Part shown: positions 8,734 through 16,925 of the stretch, piece after piece
Numbering within the stretch: the stretch's first letter is position 1
Layout of the letters: each line of letters starts with the position of its first letter
Assembly: GCF_018215265.2 (NCBI RefSeq)
Contig: NZ_CP136562.1
Span: 3,534,001 to 3,598,000, forward strand
Reading direction: 5' to 3'
Length of the DNA: 64,000 bases
From: Paenarthrobacter sp. GOM3
Lineage (GTDB): Bacteria; Actinomycetota; Actinomycetes; Actinomycetales; Micrococcaceae
Translations under genes and position numbers: made by a program
The notes under the pieces: generated by a model
Told to the model about the DNA's origin: nothing
What the model saw: only the letters and a program-made list of their open reading frames with translations
The model's database searches: none

Positions 8734-11457
8734 TTACTTCTTGGCTGCGGCCTTACGTGCCGGTGCCTTACGGGTCGTGGTCCGTTTGACCGGGCCCTTG
8801 GCCCGCTTTTCAGCCAAAAGCTCGACGGCGCGTTCCCGGGTCAGTTCCTCAAGGGACGTCGAGCGGGGAACCGTGATGTTCGTGACGCCGTCGGTGATGT
8901 AAGGCCCGAAACGGCCTTCCTTCACCACGATGTTCTTCTCCGAAACCGGGTCAGGACCGAACTCGGCAAGAGGCGGCACCGCTGCCCGCGCACCACGTTG
9001 CTTGGGCTGCGAGTAGATCTCCAGGGCCTGTTCCAGGGTGATCGTGAAGATTTCCTCTTCCGATCCAATGGAACGGGAGTCGGTGCCCTTTTTCAGGTAA
9101 GGCCCAAAGCGGCCGTTCTGAACGGTGATGGGGTTGCCTTCGGCGTCCTCACCGAGGACCCGGGGAAGGCTCATGAGCTGAAGCGCTTCGTCCAGGGTGA
9201 CACTGTCCACTGTCATGGACTTGAACAGGGAACCCGTTCGGGGCTTGGCCTTGACGGGCTTCTTCGGCGGCTTCGGCTTGCCGTTCTTGTAGTACTCCAC
9301 GGGCTGGTTGGCCAATTGTTCCTCGGTCATCTCAGGGATGATCTCGGTGACGTATGCGCCGTAACGCCCGTTCTTCGCCACAACCGTGTGGCCGGTGTGC
9401 GGGTCCGTTCCCAGGACGCGTTCCTCCGGGGCTGCCGTTTCCATCAGCTCTTTGGCTTTGGCTGCGGTGAGTTCGTCCGGAGCCAGCTCCTCAGGAACGT
9501 TTGCCCTAGCGGACTCCACTACTTCGCCGGTCTTCTCATCCACGGTGGGAATGGAGCTTTCCAGGTACGGCCCGAACTTGCCCACCCGAAGGGTGATGCC
9601 TTCTGCAATGGGCACGGAGTTGATTTCGCGGGCATCGATTTCGCCGAGGTTGTTGACGATGCTCAACAGCCCGGGGTCGGCGTCTTCACCGTAGTAGAAG
9701 TGCTTAAGCCAGGCGGTGCCTGCGGCTTGGCCGTTGGCGATCTTGTCCAGGTCGCCTTCCATGTCCGCTGTGAACTCGTAGTCGACATAGTCGGTGAAGT
9801 GCTGTTCCAGCAGGCGGATCACAGAGAACGCAATCCAGCTCGGGACCAGGGCTGAGCCCTGCTTCCGGACATAGCCGCGGTCCTGGATGGTGGAGATGGT
9901 GGAAGCGTACGTGGAGGGGCGCCCGATGCCACGCTTTTCCAGCTCAGCAGTCAGTGACGCTTCTGTGTAGCGCGGGGGCGGCGAGGTTTCGTGGCCCACA
10001 GCCAGGATGTCCGAAGCGGTCAGGGCATCGCCCTTGGCGACGTTCGGCAGGCGCCGGGCTTCATCGGAGTCGTCGTCTCCGCGGCTTTCGTCCTTGCCCT
10101 CTTCGTAAGCGGCCAGGAAGCCGGGGAAGGTGATAACGGTGCCGGAGGCCGAGAACTCTGCGTCGCGGCCGTCAGCGGCAACCGCTCCGAGGCGGATGGT
10201 GGCCGTGGACCCCTTCGCGTCAGCCATCTGGGAGGCAACAGTCCGCTTCCAGATGAGCTCATACAGGCGGAACTCGTCACCGCTGAGTTGCTTGGCAACC
10301 TGGGCCGGGGTCCGGAAGGAGTCACCGGCAGGACGGATGGCTTCGTGCGCTTCCTGCGCGTTGGCCGCTTTGTTGGCGTAGACGCGGGGACTCTGCGGCA
10401 CATACTCGGGGCCGTAAAGCTCAGCTGCCTGGCGACGGGACGCGGTCAGGGCTTCGTCACTCAAGGCCGACGAATCCGTACGCATATAAGTGATGTAGCC
10501 GTTTTCATACAGGCGTTGGGCCACCTGCATGGTGCTCTTCGAGGAGAAGCGCAGTTTGCGGCCGGCTTCCTGCTGGAGGGTGGACGTGGTGAACGGCGCG
10601 GCCGGCCTGCGGGTGTACGGCTTGGTGTCCACCGAGCGCACGCGGAAGTCCGCGTTTTCCAGGCCGGACGCCAGGGACGTGGCGAGTTCCTCGTTGAGGT
10701 GCACCACGTTGGAGGAAGTGAGTTGGCCGTTGTCGTTGAAGTCACGGCCACTGGCAACCTTGGAGCCGTCCACGGCGGCGAGCTTGGCCTTGAACGAGCC
10801 GGAGTCCGCACCGAACTGTCCGGTGAGGTCCCAGTACGACGCTGCGCGGAAAGCCATGCGTTCACGTTCGCGGTCCACCACCATGCGGGTGACTACTGAC
10901 TGCACACGGCCGGCTGACAGCCCGCGGGCCACCTTGCGCCACAGGACAGGAGAAATTTCGTAGCCATAGAGGCGGTCAAGGATTCGGCGCGTCTCCTGCG
11001 CATCCACCAAGGCCGTATCGACGTCGCGCAGGTTGTCCATGGCGCGGTGGATGGCTTCCTTGGTGATTTCACCGAAGGTCATGCGGTATACGGGAACCTT
11101 GGGCTTCAGGACCTCCAGGAGGTGCCACGCGATGGCTTCGCCTTCGCGGTCCCCATCGGTTGCGAGGTAGAGCGCGTCAGCGTCTTTCAGCTGGGCCTTG
11201 AGCTCGGCAACCTTTTTCTTCTTATCCGGAGAAACAACGTAGTACGGCTTGAAGTCGTTTTCGACGTCGACGGCGAACTTGCCCAGCGAGGTCTTCTTCA
11301 GTTCTGCAGGCAGGTCAGAGGGCTGCGGAAGGTCACGGATATGGCCGATCGAAGCCTCGACGATGAAGCCCTCGCCAAGATACTTGGCGATGGTCTTGCT
11401 TTTGGCTGGAGACTCCACAATCACGAGTTTCTTGCCGGTTTTTGCCTTGCTGGGCAC
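8734..11457 (-). CDS. topA: DNA topoisomerase I (type IA)
   Basis: Relaxes negative supercoils through a 5'-phosphotyrosine intermediate. It has 907 residues, the size of actinobacterial TopA. TOPRIM domain (LVIVESPAKSKTIAKYLG; LATDGDREGEAIAWHLL), then the catalytic Tyr in NGYITYMRTDS, then C-terminal Topo_C repeats recognisable by the recurring G(R/K)FGPY motif, and a Lys/Arg/Ala-rich tail (KAPARKAAAKK) used for DNA binding and processivity in actinobacteria. It lacks Zn-finger cysteines, as mycobacterial TopA does. The GTG at 11457, preceded by TAGGAGCACC, is chosen over an in-frame ATG 14 codons upstream that has no ribosome site. Confidence 0.96.
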   Translation of the reverse strand: MPSKAKTGKKLVIVESPAKSKTIAKYLGEGFIVEASIGHIRDLPQPSDLPAELKKTSLGKFAVDVENDFKPYYVVSPDKKKKVAELKAQLKDADALYLATDGDREGEAIAWHLLEVLKPKVPVYRMTFGEITKEAIHRAMDNLRDVDTALVDAQETRRILDRLYGYEISPVLWRKVARGLSAGRVQSVVTRMVVDRERERMAFRAASYWDLTGQFGADSGSFKAKLAAVDGSKVASGRDFNDNGQLTSSNVVHLNEELATSLASGLENADFRVRSVDTKPYTRRPAAPFTTSTLQQEAGRKLRFSSKSTMQVAQRLYENGYITYMRTDSSALSDEALTASRRQAAELYGPEYVPQSPRVYANKAANAQEAHEAIRPAGDSFRTPAQVAKQLSGDEFRLYELIWKRTVASQMADAKGSTATIRLGAVAADGRDAEFSASGTVITFPGFLAAYEEGKDESRGDDDSDEARRLPNVAKGDALTASDILAVGHETSPPPRYTEASLTAELEKRGIGRPSTYASTISTIQDRGYVRKQGSALVPSWIAFSVIRLLEQHFTDYVDYEFTADMEGDLDKIANGQAAGTAWLKHFYYGEDADPGLLSIVNNLGEIDAREINSVPIAEGITLRVGKFGPYLESSIPTVDEKTGEVVESARANVPEELAPDELTAAKAKELMETAAPEERVLGTDPHTGHTVVAKNGRYGAYVTEIIPEMTEEQLANQPVEYYKNGKPKPPKKPVKAKPRTGSLFKSMTVDSVTLDEALQLMSLPRVLGEDAEGNPITVQNGRFGPYLKKGTDSRSIGSEEEIFTITLEQALEIYSQPKQRGARAAVPPLAEFGPDPVSEKNIVVKEGRFGPYITDGVTNITVPRSTSLEELTRERAVELLAEKRAKGPVKRTTTRKAPARKAAAKK

Positions 11458-11582
11458 GGTGCTCCTACAGAAAAAATGTGTCATTGGGCTGGTGCCCATA
11501 CTGGCCTAGTTCACCATAGTTTGTAGAATCCTGCGTTGCGGCAGGGAAACCAGGGCGGTGGTGCGAGGACCCGGATGGGCTC

Positions 11583-12284
11583 CTACTGTCCGGGTGCTAC
11601 GCGGTCATCCGGGATCATTGACCACAAGGTTGCCATACGTTCGGCACCTTCGGGTATTTGGGTGGGGTCGTCAAGTTCGTACTCGCGCAGAATTTCACGG
11701 ATCCGGTCCGAAAGCTCCTTGCGTTGCGGGTTGGTGAGGTACAGCAGGTTGCTGGCCAAGACCACGGCCGCAGGCTCCTCGGCGGCGCCGCCCCGCTGGC
11801 GGCGTTCGCCACGCGCCCTGGCGAACGCCGAAGCCCTCCGCCGGAAAGCATCGAGCTCCAGGTCAACCACTGCAATTTCAGGGCTGGCGACGCTGCCGCC
11901 GGAAATAGTGAAGTCCGTCCCCGCGGCCTTCCATCGCCGCTCGCGGGCATCTCCTGCGTTCTCCGCCGGGGCCACGATCCCCCATTTTTGGAGGGCCCGG
12001 AGGTGGTAGCTCATTGCGCTGGGGGTGAGACCGGTCCTTGCCGCGAGTTCGGTGGCCGTGTGGCTGACCTGGGTGGCGTAGAGCTCGGATATGACCTCGA
12101 TACGGGCAGCGTGTGCCAGTGCGCGGATGGCCTTGGGATCGGTGATCTCAATCGTCTTTTCGGCACGCTTGCGCCGCGGAACGTCGCCTGACGCTTGGGA
12201 TGGCTGGTTGTTCGCAATCACTTCATCAGTGTAGTCAGCGTCACTTCCGCGCGGATCGCTGGGCGGCGCATTGTCCTTTTTCAT
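11583..12284 (-). CDS. ArsR-like helix-turn-helix transcription regulator
   Basis: Regulator of 233 residues with a winged helix at about 45-125: AIRALAHAARIEVISEL, then the HTH TATELAARTGLTPSAMSYHLRALQKWGIV and a wing around RERRWKAAGTDF. This is the HTH_20/ArsR-like pattern. The C-terminal ~100 residues contain a helical region (LDAFRRRASAFARARGERR; NPQRKELSDRIREILREY), similar in outline to effector or dimer domains of that group. Its ATG overlaps the stop of the upstream methyltransferase in an ATGA junction, so the two are co-translated. The regulated genes and any ligand are unknown. Confidence 0.82.
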   Translation of the reverse strand: MKKDNAPPSDPRGSDADYTDEVIANNQPSQASGDVPRRKRAEKTIEITDPKAIRALAHAARIEVISELYATQVSHTATELAARTGLTPSAMSYHLRALQKWGIVAPAENAGDARERRWKAAGTDFTISGGSVASPEIAVVDLELDAFRRRASAFARARGERRQRGGAAEEPAAVVLASNLLYLTNPQRKELSDRIREILREYELDDPTQIPEGAERMATLWSMIPDDRVAPGQ

Positions 12285-13948
12285 GCCGTGGCCTGCCCGG
12301 CGTCGGGAAGAAGGAACGTGTCAGGGAACAGGAAGCCATCCAGGACGAGGTTGGTGACCTCCCGGGTCAGGCCTTCCCGAAAGGTATCCTCGTCAAAGTC
12401 TTCGCTGCCGCCCAGCAGGGCCACCAACGCCGATGCGATCTGCCCCACGGACAACTGTCCATCGCATGCCGAGACGAAGCCGGCGAGTTCGGTGCTGAGC
12501 AAATTGGTTCGGCGGAGGCCTGCACCCTGGCGCAGGAGAATGACCCCGGGGTGCTCTGCACCCGGACGCTGGTGGCGTTCCTCGGTGACGTCTTCCGCGA
12601 CCACCAGATGAGCTTCCAACAGCGAATTGGCTGCCACCCAGTCTGAGCGTTCCACGGCGGCGCCGAGGTGGGGTCCAATCGGCTGCTCGATGGCGTAGGT
12701 GATTTCTTCGAAGCGGCTGATGCTGGCCCCATTTGCGGAGACCGGACGGCGGAGCCAAATCATGCCAAACCCGATGCCCTCGACATTCCTCGACGCGAAG
12801 TCCCGCAGATAGGCAGCGTATGCCTCGCTATAGTGGCCGCCCTCACGGTTTTGCGAGGCGTCCTGCAACCACGTTTCCGCGTACTGCTCCGGACCAACCT
12901 GCTCGCGTTGAATGAACCAAACATCCAGGCCTGAGTCCTTCAGCCAGGCCGTGGGACGGTCCCTCCAGTCTGTCCCCGAGGTAACTTCCCAGTTCCCGAG
13001 CATTTGGGCGGTTCCTCCGGGTTGGAGGACACCCTCAAGTGACTGGACCAGCGAAGCCACGATCTCGTCGCCGGGCAGGCCACCGTCGCGGTAGGTGAAC
13101 TGCTCCGACGCCAATTCACCGCCTGTCCGGGGCGTGATCACGAACGGAGGGTTGGACACCACCAAACCGAACTGCTCCCCCTCCACGGGGTCAAGCAGCG
13201 ATCCCAACCGGAGGCTTACCCTGCTCCCCAAATCGGCGGGGTCCAGTTCCAACTCCTGTGCATTCAGGAGCAGGTTGAATCGGGTGAACGCCAAGGCCCG
13301 CTCGGAAATGTCTGTGGCGGTCACATGGTCGCAGTGGTGCAACAGGTGGAAGGTTTGGATGCCGCATCCGGTCCCCAAGTCGAGCGCCCGCTCCGTGTGG
13401 TGCCTGACAGTTGTTTGGACAAGTGTTGTTGATGCGCGGCCGATTCCCAGCACATGGTCGTGCCTCAGCACACCGGGCTGCTGGTGGGCGGCGAGGTCGC
13501 TTGCCACCCAGAGGTCCGCTCCCCCGCTGCCGTCTGGGTTGGCATCCCAGCCGTAGGGTCGCAGGTCCACCTTGGCTTGGACGATTCCGGACTCCGCCGT
13601 GACCAGCCCCAGCTCCACCAGTCCCTGCACGCCGGTCCGGGGGACGGCGGCCTCCATTGCGGTGGTGGATTGCGGGACGGCGAGCAGCCATAGCCGGACC
13701 ACGGTGGTCAGCGCCCGCACCACCGGGTCTTCAGAGACAGCGAGCCGTTCGCTGGCCAACAATGCGGGGATGAGTTGGTCCCTTCCCAGCGCATCTGACG
13801 CGGATTCGCCCAACAGCTCAGCCACCCCGTCCACGGTGTACGAAATTGCGCGGAGGTCCGCGGCGAGCGCCGTGAGCAGTTCGGGACGGTCGCTGCGTGG
13901 AGCATCGTCAGTGTTGCCGGCGGTAAAGAAGGTAGCTGTCTCAGTCAC
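12281..13948 (-). CDS. Class I SAM-dependent methyltransferase with N-terminal extension (RsmC/HemK-like NPPF type)
   Basis: Predicted methyltransferase of 555 residues. Residues 1-180 form an Ala/Leu-rich, probably helical domain of unknown role. The catalytic domain has motif I ALDLGTGCGIQ (188-198), the acidic end of strand 2 (TATDIS), and motif IV VVSNPPFV (263-270). NPPY/F is typical of enzymes that methylate planar nitrogens (N6-adenine, N2-guanine, or Gln in HemK/PrmC). The C-terminal ~190 residues are less conserved. The GTG at 13948 is preceded by AAG only, and longer in-frame starts exist, but the sequence upstream of it is not protein-like. It overlaps the HTH gene by 4 bases. Substrate could be rRNA, DNA or protein. 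Confidence 0.8.
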   Translation of the reverse strand: MTETATFFTAGNTDDAPRSDRPELLTALAADLRAISYTVDGVAELLGESASDALGRDQLIPALLASERLAVSEDPVVRALTTVVRLWLLAVPQSTTAMEAAVPRTGVQGLVELGLVTAESGIVQAKVDLRPYGWDANPDGSGGADLWVASDLAAHQQPGVLRHDHVLGIGRASTTLVQTTVRHHTERALDLGTGCGIQTFHLLHHCDHVTATDISERALAFTRFNLLLNAQELELDPADLGSRVSLRLGSLLDPVEGEQFGLVVSNPPFVITPRTGGELASEQFTYRDGGLPGDEIVASLVQSLEGVLQPGGTAQMLGNWEVTSGTDWRDRPTAWLKDSGLDVWFIQREQVGPEQYAETWLQDASQNREGGHYSEAYAAYLRDFASRNVEGIGFGMIWLRRPVSANGASISRFEEITYAIEQPIGPHLGAAVERSDWVAANSLLEAHLVVAEDVTEERHQRPGAEHPGVILLRQGAGLRRTNLLSTELAGFVSACDGQLSVGQIASALVALLGGSEDFDEDTFREGLTREVTNLVLDGFLFPDTFLLPDAGQATA

Positions 13949-14042
13949 CTTGCAAGTGTAGGTGCGGTAAACGGTGGCCGCGGGTGCTGGACCGATGCTA
14001 TGTGGACAAAGGTCAGTGGCCGAACCCGGTAGCGTTGATAAT

Positions 14043-14486
14043 ATGCTCAACTTTTCCTCCACAAGGCGCCGCACGGGCCTTGTTGCCATCACGGCTGCAG
14101 TCCTCTTGGGAGCCTGTGCCTGCCAGGCACCGGTCAACATCGCGGACGCGGACGTCCCAGCGTGGAAGGCGACAGCTCTCCCGGAAGCCAACGGTGTGGT
14201 GTTGGAGGACTCGGGAAAGATACTGAACAGGGACCCGCTGCTAAAGAAAGCGGCAAGTGTCCAGGCAGGAACCTACACCCTGACCATGGCATGCGATGGG
14301 AGCGGCAAGGCCTACTTCGCGGTCTCCTCGGGCGGGAACAAGATCACCGACGCGGCTGCGGCATGTAACGGCAACCGCGACATCGTCAAGATCAAGGTAC
14401 CGGTCACCGGCCCCCTCAGCATCTCCACCAGCAGTGTCGACGCCCCGCTGATCTTCGCCTATCACCTGGCCCCGGCAGCCAGTTAG
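14043..14486 (+). CDS. Small predicted lipoprotein, paralogue 1
   Basis: Exported lipoprotein of 147 residues, function unknown. Basic n-region (STRRR), hydrophobic core (GLVAITAAVLL) and a lipobox LLGAC with the acylated Cys at 25. The mature part has the pattern W-x5-LPE near the start, QAGTYTLTMACDGSGKAYFAV in the centre, a second Cys (CNGN), and LSIST...FAYHL at the end. The same pattern recurs in the next gene, so the two are paralogues; two conserved Cys in the mature domain could form a disulfide. The start is taken at the ATG at 14043, which gives a normal signal peptide; an upstream in-frame ATG would put 23 residues ahead of it. Confidence 0.78.
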   Translation: MLNFSSTRRRTGLVAITAAVLLGACACQAPVNIADADVPAWKATALPEANGVVLEDSGKILNRDPLLKKAASVQAGTYTLTMACDGSGKAYFAVSSGGNKITDAAAACNGNRDIVKIKVPVTGPLSISTSSVDAPLIFAYHLAPAAS

Positions 14487-14551
14487 GCGAGCGCTGCCAC
14501 CTCCCGCATTCGGGCCTTCAGCCGCCGGCCGGGCGGGCGTAAAGTCAGTGC

Positions 14552-15082
14552 ATGGGGAGCAACGCAGCTCGCTCGGTGATGGCGCGGCGGTTGGCGAGGG
14601 CCGCCGTCGTACTTCTTATTGCGCTGTGCGGTAGCTTGTCGGGCTGCGAATACACTGACGACGGCGACGGCAGCCCGGAGGCAGCTCCCACCGCTTCCGC
14701 GGGCAACGTGGTGCTGCCGCCCGATCCCGAGCTGGAACAGACCGTCACCGGGGAGGCACTGCAGGAATGGGCGACGGCGGCGCTGCCCGAATCCCAGGGC
14801 AAGTCTTTCTACTCAAGCAGTGGTTACCTCAACGCCGGCGAGTCGAAGTCGGAGCAGACGGTGCAGTTGCCGGGCGGAACGTACGCGGTGACACTGGCAT
14901 GCCGCGGCACACGAAGGGTGATGTTTGCGGTCAAAGTGGGCGAAGCGGAGCTCGTGGACCTCACGCTGGGGTGCGCCAATGCGCGCGTGAACGTGGTGCA
15001 GCTTGAAACGGACGCCGTGCTGTCCATCACGGTGGGATCCAGGTCAGAAGCGAACTTCGCCTACCGGGTGAGCAAACTGTAG
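14552..15082 (+). CDS. Small predicted lipoprotein, paralogue 2
   Basis: Exported lipoprotein of 176 residues, a paralogue of the gene just upstream. Signal peptide with an Arg-rich n-region and hydrophobic core AAVVLLIALCG; lipobox SLSGC (acylated Cys 32). An acidic, Pro/Ala-rich linker (about 35-60) is followed by the shared domain: EWATAALPESQGKSF, GGTYAVTLACRGTRRVMFAV, LGCANARVN and LSITVGSRSEANFAYRV. The alignable parts match the upstream protein in order and spacing, including both mature-domain Cys. No clear ribosome site precedes the ATG at 14552; an ATG nine codons further in also keeps the signal peptide. Function unknown; cell-envelope location is predicted. Confidence 0.78.
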   Translation: MGSNAARSVMARRLARAAVVLLIALCGSLSGCEYTDDGDGSPEAAPTASAGNVVLPPDPELEQTVTGEALQEWATAALPESQGKSFYSSSGYLNAGESKSEQTVQLPGGTYAVTLACRGTRRVMFAVKVGEAELVDLTLGCANARVNVVQLETDAVLSITVGSRSEANFAYRVSKL

Positions 15083-15091
15083 GTCAGCCGA

Positions 15092-15988
15092 TCACGCGGC
15101 TTCGCAGCCCCCGGGGCAACGCAGGGTTTCGGGACTGGAAGCACACTCGGCACAGTAAAGGGTCAGGGTGCGGCAGCTGAGGTTTGAGCAGTTCTCGAAC
15201 TTGTTGGTCGGAGCTGCACATCGGACGCATTCACCAATGGTTTTCGCTTCGTCGCTGAACTCAACGTGCATGCGCTTGTCGAACACGTAGAGGGAACCCT
15301 CCCAGAGTCCCTTGTCCTTAAACGTTTCGCCGTATCGGACGATTCCGCCATCCAGCTGGTAGACCTCTTCGAAGCCGCGGTTAACCATCAAACTGGACAG
15401 CACTTCGCAGCGGATACCCCCGGTGCAATAGGTCACGACGGGCTTGTCCTTGAGGTGGTCATACTTGCCCGAATCAAGTTCCTTGATGAAGTCGTGGGTG
15501 GTGTCCACCTCCGGAACGATCGCGTCCTTGAACTTGCCGATCTGCGCTTCGAAGGCGTTGCGCCCATCAAAGAACACCACGTCTTCGCCACTGGATTTCT
15601 TGGCATCAACCAAGGCGTGCAGTTCCTCCGGCTGAAGGTGTTTGCCACCGCCAACCACACCGCTGGCGTCCACCTTGAGTTCGCCGGGTGCGCCGAAGGA
15701 CACAATTTCGTCGCGCACTTTGACGCTCAGGCGCGGGAAGTCCGCGGCGCTTCCCTCCGACCATTTAAAGTCAATGCCGTGGAATCCCCGATACTCGCGG
15801 GTTGTCTTCACGTACTGCTTCATGTTGTTGAGTTCGCCGCCAACAGTGGCGTTGATGCCGTCCTTCGAGATAAGGATCCGGCCGGTCAGCCCGAGTTTTT
15901 CGCACAGGGCACGCTGCCACAGACGCACGGCGTCGGGGTCGGCAATCGGGGTAAAGCCGTAGAAGAGCACAATTCGGTTCAAAGCCAC
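15092..15988 (-). CDS. trhO: tRNA uridine-34 hydroxylase TrhO (rhodanese-domain YceA family)
   Basis: Oxygen-dependent hydroxylation of tRNA U34, first step of wobble 5-methoxyuridine formation in the family. The protein has 298 residues. N-terminal acylphosphatase-like domain ([19 protein letters not shown]), a rhodanese domain ([16 protein letters not shown]) with the active-site loop CTGGIRCE carrying the catalytic Cys, and a C-terminal Cys-rich region (CVRCAAP...CSNLSC...CAEC...CPGGC), probably a metal site. Start is GTG at 15988. It converges with the lipoprotein pair, with only 9 bp between stops. Confidence 0.92.
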   Translation of the reverse strand: MALNRIVLFYGFTPIADPDAVRLWQRALCEKLGLTGRILISKDGINATVGGELNNMKQYVKTTREYRGFHGIDFKWSEGSAADFPRLSVKVRDEIVSFGAPGELKVDASGVVGGGKHLQPEELHALVDAKKSSGEDVVFFDGRNAFEAQIGKFKDAIVPEVDTTHDFIKELDSGKYDHLKDKPVVTYCTGGIRCEVLSSLMVNRGFEEVYQLDGGIVRYGETFKDKGLWEGSLYVFDKRMHVEFSDEAKTIGECVRCAAPTNKFENCSNLSCRTLTLYCAECASSPETLRCPGGCEAA

Positions 15989-16134
15989 TATTCAAGGGTA
16001 CTTGGTGCAGTAAAATCGGCTCCGCCGGGATCTCGACCGTCCCTCATCCATGGAGAAGTCACAATTGCATAAGCAACGATCCTCCGGCTGATGTCGCTCT
16101 GTTGCTTCCCCGGGCGCTGGCATACTCTCTCTAC

Positions 16135-16830
16135 ATGAGTCCAGACGCCTTGGTTGAAGACATTGCGCACCTCTTGGAGGTCTGGGTAGCCGGCTGGGCC
16201 GGCTGCCGTGGCTATGAGAAACGCCAGGAGGGACGCTTCCCTGCAGCCCTTCGAGCCGACAAAACCGGTGACTGGGAGTACTTCGCCCACGATCCCTCCG
16301 ACGAAGAGTTCACCACCCTCGCGGGAAAGACCTCGGAAGCACCAGCCCGCATCCTGACGGTCCTCACCAACGACGTTCAGAGGTACAAATACCTGGCCGA
16401 GCAGCACGGGCTGACCGTGACGTCCGCTTCCCAGACCATGATGATCGTGGACATGGAAACCCAGGACGCGGAGGATCCGTGGCTTCCTGATGACGACCTG
16501 GAGCTTGCTACGTCCGAGTCGAACGGAGTCCACCACGCGGTGGTCCACAGCGGGGAGAAAGTCGCTGCCAGCGGCCGGGTGTTCGTGGTGGATGGAACCG
16601 CCGTCTTTGACAAGATCGTCACCGAACCTGATTTCCAGCGACGGGGATTGGGAACCTTCATCATGAAAGCCCTCGCGGCCCAGGCCTTTTCGCACCACGT
16701 GGAGAACGGGCTTCTCCTGGCATCCTTGGATGGCCAGAAACTGTACTCGCACCTTGGGTGGGACGTGGTGTGCCATGTGCTGATGATGTCCGCCAGCGGA
16801 ACTGAAGGATCGGACCTTTCGGGCGCCTAA
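16135..16830 (+). CDS. GNAT-family N-acetyltransferase
   Basis: Acetyltransferase-type protein of 231 residues. The GNAT fold is in the C-terminal half: ASGRVFVVDGTAVFDKIVTEPDFQRRGLGTFIMKALAAQA holds the motif-A pyrophosphate loop (Q/R-R-x-G-x-G/A as QRRGLG), and LYSHLGWDVV is the usual end motif (Y-x-x-x-GF/W). The N-terminal 110 residues are not GNAT-like and contain an EYFAHDPSDEEF stretch. The ATG at 16135 follows no Shine-Dalgarno sequence; the message may be leaderless, or the start may be slightly different. Substrate unknown. Stands alone between trhO (opposite strand) and the helicase. Confidence 0.82.
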   Translation: MSPDALVEDIAHLLEVWVAGWAGCRGYEKRQEGRFPAALRADKTGDWEYFAHDPSDEEFTTLAGKTSEAPARILTVLTNDVQRYKYLAEQHGLTVTSASQTMMIVDMETQDAEDPWLPDDDLELATSESNGVHHAVVHSGEKVAASGRVFVVDGTAVFDKIVTEPDFQRRGLGTFIMKALAAQAFSHHVENGLLLASLDGQKLYSHLGWDVVCHVLMMSASGTEGSDLSGA

Positions 16831-16925
16831 CAACCCTCTGGAAGCCACGAACGACGGCGGCGCCCTTGGGTGCCACCGTTCGCGGCTCTGCGGGGCGACA
16901 GCATGAACAGTGACAGAATGATTCG

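Noticed and set aside
8044..9855. A 603-codon open frame on the plus strand across topA, ppx and the SseB-like gene
   Set aside because: Antisense to recognisable genes over its whole length; a GC-rich shadow frame.
14043..15082. The lipoprotein pair as a toxin/immunity system
   Set aside because: Both are paralogues with the same domain and a lipobox, which does not fit a toxin with its antidote.
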